Shown here piece after piece: positions 5,979-7,633 of a DNA stretch of 7,633 nt; within the stretch, counting starts at the first letter, position 1; each line of letters starts with the position of its first letter. The position numbers and the translations under genes were made by a program. The notes under the pieces are model-generated. The model saw only the letters and a list, made by a program, of their open reading frames with translations, did not search any database and was not told the origin of the DNA. Source of the DNA: Pseudomonadota bacterium. Its GTDB lineage: Bacteria > Pseudomonadota > Gammaproteobacteria > Burkholderiales > Burkholderiaceae_B. The stretch covers positions 1 through 7,633 of the forward strand of contig JAEYVD010000534.1 in the NCBI GenBank assembly GCA_023432075.1, given 5' to 3'.

Positions 5979-7138
5979 TCGTCTTGCTCCTTGGTCGATG
6001 GGGCAGATGCCTTGGCGGCATCCGTGAAACGTTCAATCCGGAATGGCGCAATCGGCAGGTCCGTGGCGCCGGTCGTGATCAGGTCGGCCATGATGCGGCC
6101 CACGATGGGCCCGAGCTCAAAGCCGTGCGCCGAAAATCCGAAGGCATGAAAGGCGGTCTCATGCCGGCTGCTGCGCCCGATCACCGGGATCTCGTCGGGC
6201 ATGGCCGCCTCGATGCCCGCCCAGCCGCGGTTCACGATGGCGTCGCGCATGTGCGGAAACAGGTCTACCACCGTGCGTGCGCCCTCGGCCAGCGAGCGGA
6301 AATCCAGCTCGGTCCATTCGGCATCCCGGTCCACCCAAGCACGCCGTCCCCCGCCGATCAGCACGGTGCCGTTGGTACGCTGCTTGAAAGACAGCGCACG
6401 GCCCGTGCCCAGCACCACGGGATCCAGAAAGTGATCCATGCGCAGCGTGACGAGCATCATCGGACTGATGGGTAGCAGCGGCACCGGCTCGCCCCATTGC
6501 GCGGCGATGCGATCCGCCCACGCGCCCGCGCAATTCAGCACCTGCGGCGCGGTGTATACGCCGTCATCCGTCTCCACACGCCATTGCCCGTCCTGCCGCG
6601 CCACGCTTTGCACGCGCACGCCTTCCAGAAAGCGCGCGCCCAGGCTGGCGGCCTTCATGCGAAAGGCGAGGGTAGTGCGGTAGGGATCGGCCGCTCCGTC
6701 GTCCCGCGCGATCAGGCCGCCCTGCACGGTGGGCGCGATCGCGGGAATCAGGTCCAGCAGGTCTTCACGCGTGATCCACTGCTCGTGCGTGTAGCCGTGG
6801 TCCGTCATGGTCTTGAGCCGCGCGCGCAGCGTTTCGGCATCCGCCGCATTTTCGGCGACGCGCACCTGCCCGTGCTGCTCAAAGCCGCAATCGTCATCCA
6901 CCAGCTCGCCGATGCGATACCAGAGTTCGCGCGAGGCCAGCGCCAGCGGCACTTCGGCCAGATGGCGCGACAGCGTGCGCACACCGCCCGCATTGACGCC
7001 GGAAGCGTGACGCCCCACGTAGTTCTTTTCGATGACCAGCGCGCGCACGCCGGCGCGCGCCAGATGCAGCGCGGCCGAGCTGCCATGCAGCCCGCCGCCG
7101 ATGATGATGACTTCAGCCGCCCGCGGGTGAACGGTCAT
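5975..7138 (-). CDS. FAD-dependent amine/amino-acid oxidoreductase (DadA/HcnC/OoxB-like DAO family)
   Basis: Flavoenzyme of 387 residues that should oxidise an amine or amino acid C-N bond to an imine. The N-terminal dinucleotide fold shows VIIIGGGLHGSSAALHLA, with GGGLHG at 14-19, and the ribose-binding Glu37 ends the second strand (VIEK). GRHASGVNAGGVR at about 43-55 is characteristic of DadA/HcnC-like enzymes, and GFSAHGFE at 334-341 is the C-terminal FAD-contacting motif. I chose the ATG at 7138, which has GGTGG five bases upstream; an in-frame GTG at 7147, three bases after the preceding stop, would add three residues and is possible. The upstream gene encodes a BFD-type partner subunit, and the stop overlaps the RidA start. 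The substrate is unknown: D-amino acid, sarcosine, opine, hydroxyproline or glycine-type substrates all fit the family. Confidence 0.9.
   Translation of the reverse strand: MTVHPRAAEVIIIGGGLHGSSAALHLARAGVRALVIEKNYVGRHASGVNAGGVRTLSRHLAEVPLALASRELWYRIGELVDDDCGFEQHGQVRVAENAADAETLRARLKTMTDHGYTHEQWITREDLLDLIPAIAPTVQGGLIARDDGAADPYRTTLAFRMKAASLGARFLEGVRVQSVARQDGQWRVETDDGVYTAPQVLNCAGAWADRIAAQWGEPVPLLPISPMMLVTLRMDHFLDPVVLGTGRALSFKQRTNGTVLIGGGRRAWVDRDAEWTELDFRSLAEGARTVVDLFPHMRDAIVNRGWAGIEAAMPDEIPVIGRSSRHETAFHAFGFSAHGFELGPIVGRIMADLITTGATDLPIAPFRIERFTDAAKASAPSTKEQDE
5987..5992 (-). promoter_or_regulatory. Shine-Dalgarno site for the RidA-like gene
   Basis: On the minus strand this reads AAGGAG, eight bases before the ATG at 5978. 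It lies within the last codons of the upstream oxidoreductase gene, so RidA can be translated both by re-initiation and by direct ribosome entry. Confidence 0.75.
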
Positions 7139-7150
7139 GGTGTCCACCCG

Positions 7151-7633
7151 TCACTTCTTCAGGCGGACAACGGCCTGGCGCGAATCGTCGGTCTGCGGCA
7201 GCGAAGCCAGTTCGCCCAGCGTGAGCGGTTTGGTCGGAAAACGCAGCCGGTAATAGCCCACTTCCTCGGTCGGCACGCCGCGTTCCTCGGCAATGATTTC
7301 CGACACGGTCAGGCCGCAGAAGCGGCCCTGGCACGGGCCCATGCCGCAGCGCAGGAAAGCCTTCATCTGGTTCGGCCCGCTGCAGCCCAGCTTGACGGTT
7401 TCGCGCACCTGCGCGGCGGTCACTTCCTCGCAGCGGCATACGATGGTGTCGCCCGTGGGCCGCCGGAACGCCTCCGGGGCCTTGTAGAGCGTGTCGAAGA
7501 ATCCGCGGCCGCGCACGGCCTGCGCCAGCGCCGCGCGGGGCGCAGCGGCTTCGCTGTCGCGCTTGGCCGCATCGATGCGGCCCAGCAGATGCGCGGCCTG
7601 CAGAGCGGCCAGCCGGCCGCGGTGTTCGGCCGC
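7151..7633 (-). CDS. NAD(P)/FAD-dependent oxidoreductase subunit with BFD-like [2Fe-2S] domain, C-terminal part (HcnB/OoxA-like; 5' end outside window)
   Basis: The visible 160 residues are the C-terminus of a larger subunit; the frame stays open to the window edge, so the GTG at 7516 is not the start. The BFD-like iron-sulfur domain is clear: CRCEEVT supplies the CxC pair, and RCGMGPCQGRFCG supplies the Cx4C pair. It is followed by a tail ending TKPLTLGELASL, commonly seen in HcnB, OoxA and related proteins. The upstream part (RGRLAALQAAHLLGRI) looks like the end of the pyridine-nucleotide-disulfide-type flavin domain, consistent with an HcnB-like protein of about 450-480 residues. It would pass electrons from the catalytic DAO-type subunit encoded immediately downstream. 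A small [2Fe-2S] third subunit (HcnA-like) might lie upstream, outside the window; that is a prediction only. Confidence 0.88.
   Translation of the reverse strand, partial: AAEHRGRLAALQAAHLLGRIDAAKRDSEAAAPRAALAQAVRGRGFFDTLYKAPEAFRRPTGDTIVCRCEEVTAAQVRETVKLGCSGPNQMKAFLRCGMGPCQGRFCGLTVSEIIAEERGVPTEEVGYYRLRFPTKPLTLGELASLPQTDDSRQAVVRLKK

Noticed and set aside
5801..6475. A 224-codon plus-strand frame opposite RidA and the flavoenzyme
   Set aside because: It crosses two well supported minus-strand genes and shows no domain pattern or ribosome site.
7151..7516. A separate small BFD ferredoxin-like gene of 121 codons starting at 7516
   Set aside because: The frame continues open to the window edge with HcnB-like sequence, and the codon at 7516 is an internal GTG, so this is the C-terminal domain of a larger subunit.

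Overview
The window reads as a stretch of GC-rich proteobacterial chromosome. Codon usage is strongly GC3-biased, spacing is tight, and ATGA stop/start overlaps are used. Gene content and style suggest a betaproteobacterium of the Bordetella/Achromobacter type (Burkholderiales); that placement is inference from style, not from a marker gene. No RNA gene, mobile element, CRISPR array or long non-coding stretch is visible. The largest gap between genes is about 45 bases.

Left part (1-5617, plus strand): one apparent operon for import and deamination of a nucleobase-like compound. It runs from the 3' end of a BMP-family periplasmic binding protein, to a double-domain ABC ATPase, two BPD_transp_2-type permeases, and a cytosine-deaminase-like (CodA-type) amidohydrolase. 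Binding protein and ATPase overlap by 4 bases. A notable hairpin followed by a T-rich tract contains the ATPase stop codon and separates the ATPase from the first permease.

Right part (5592-7633, minus strand): a second apparent operon, read leftwards. It holds the C-terminal part of an oxidoreductase subunit with a BFD-like [2Fe-2S] domain, a DadA/HcnC-type FAD-dependent amine oxidoreductase, and a small RidA (YoaB-like) protein. This is the arrangement of the multi-subunit opine/amine/hydrogen-cyanide-synthase type dehydrogenases, with a RidA protein that could remove reactive imine or enamine products.

The two operons converge and their last genes overlap tail to tail by 26 bases (5592-5617). 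A GC-rich hairpin lies just inside the amidohydrolase end. The most interesting points are the Cys replacing the second Asp of the CodA active-site GHDD motif, the hairpin at the ATPase/permease junction, and a possible but unproven metabolic link between the deaminase and amine-oxidase operons. I found no clearly unprecedented system.
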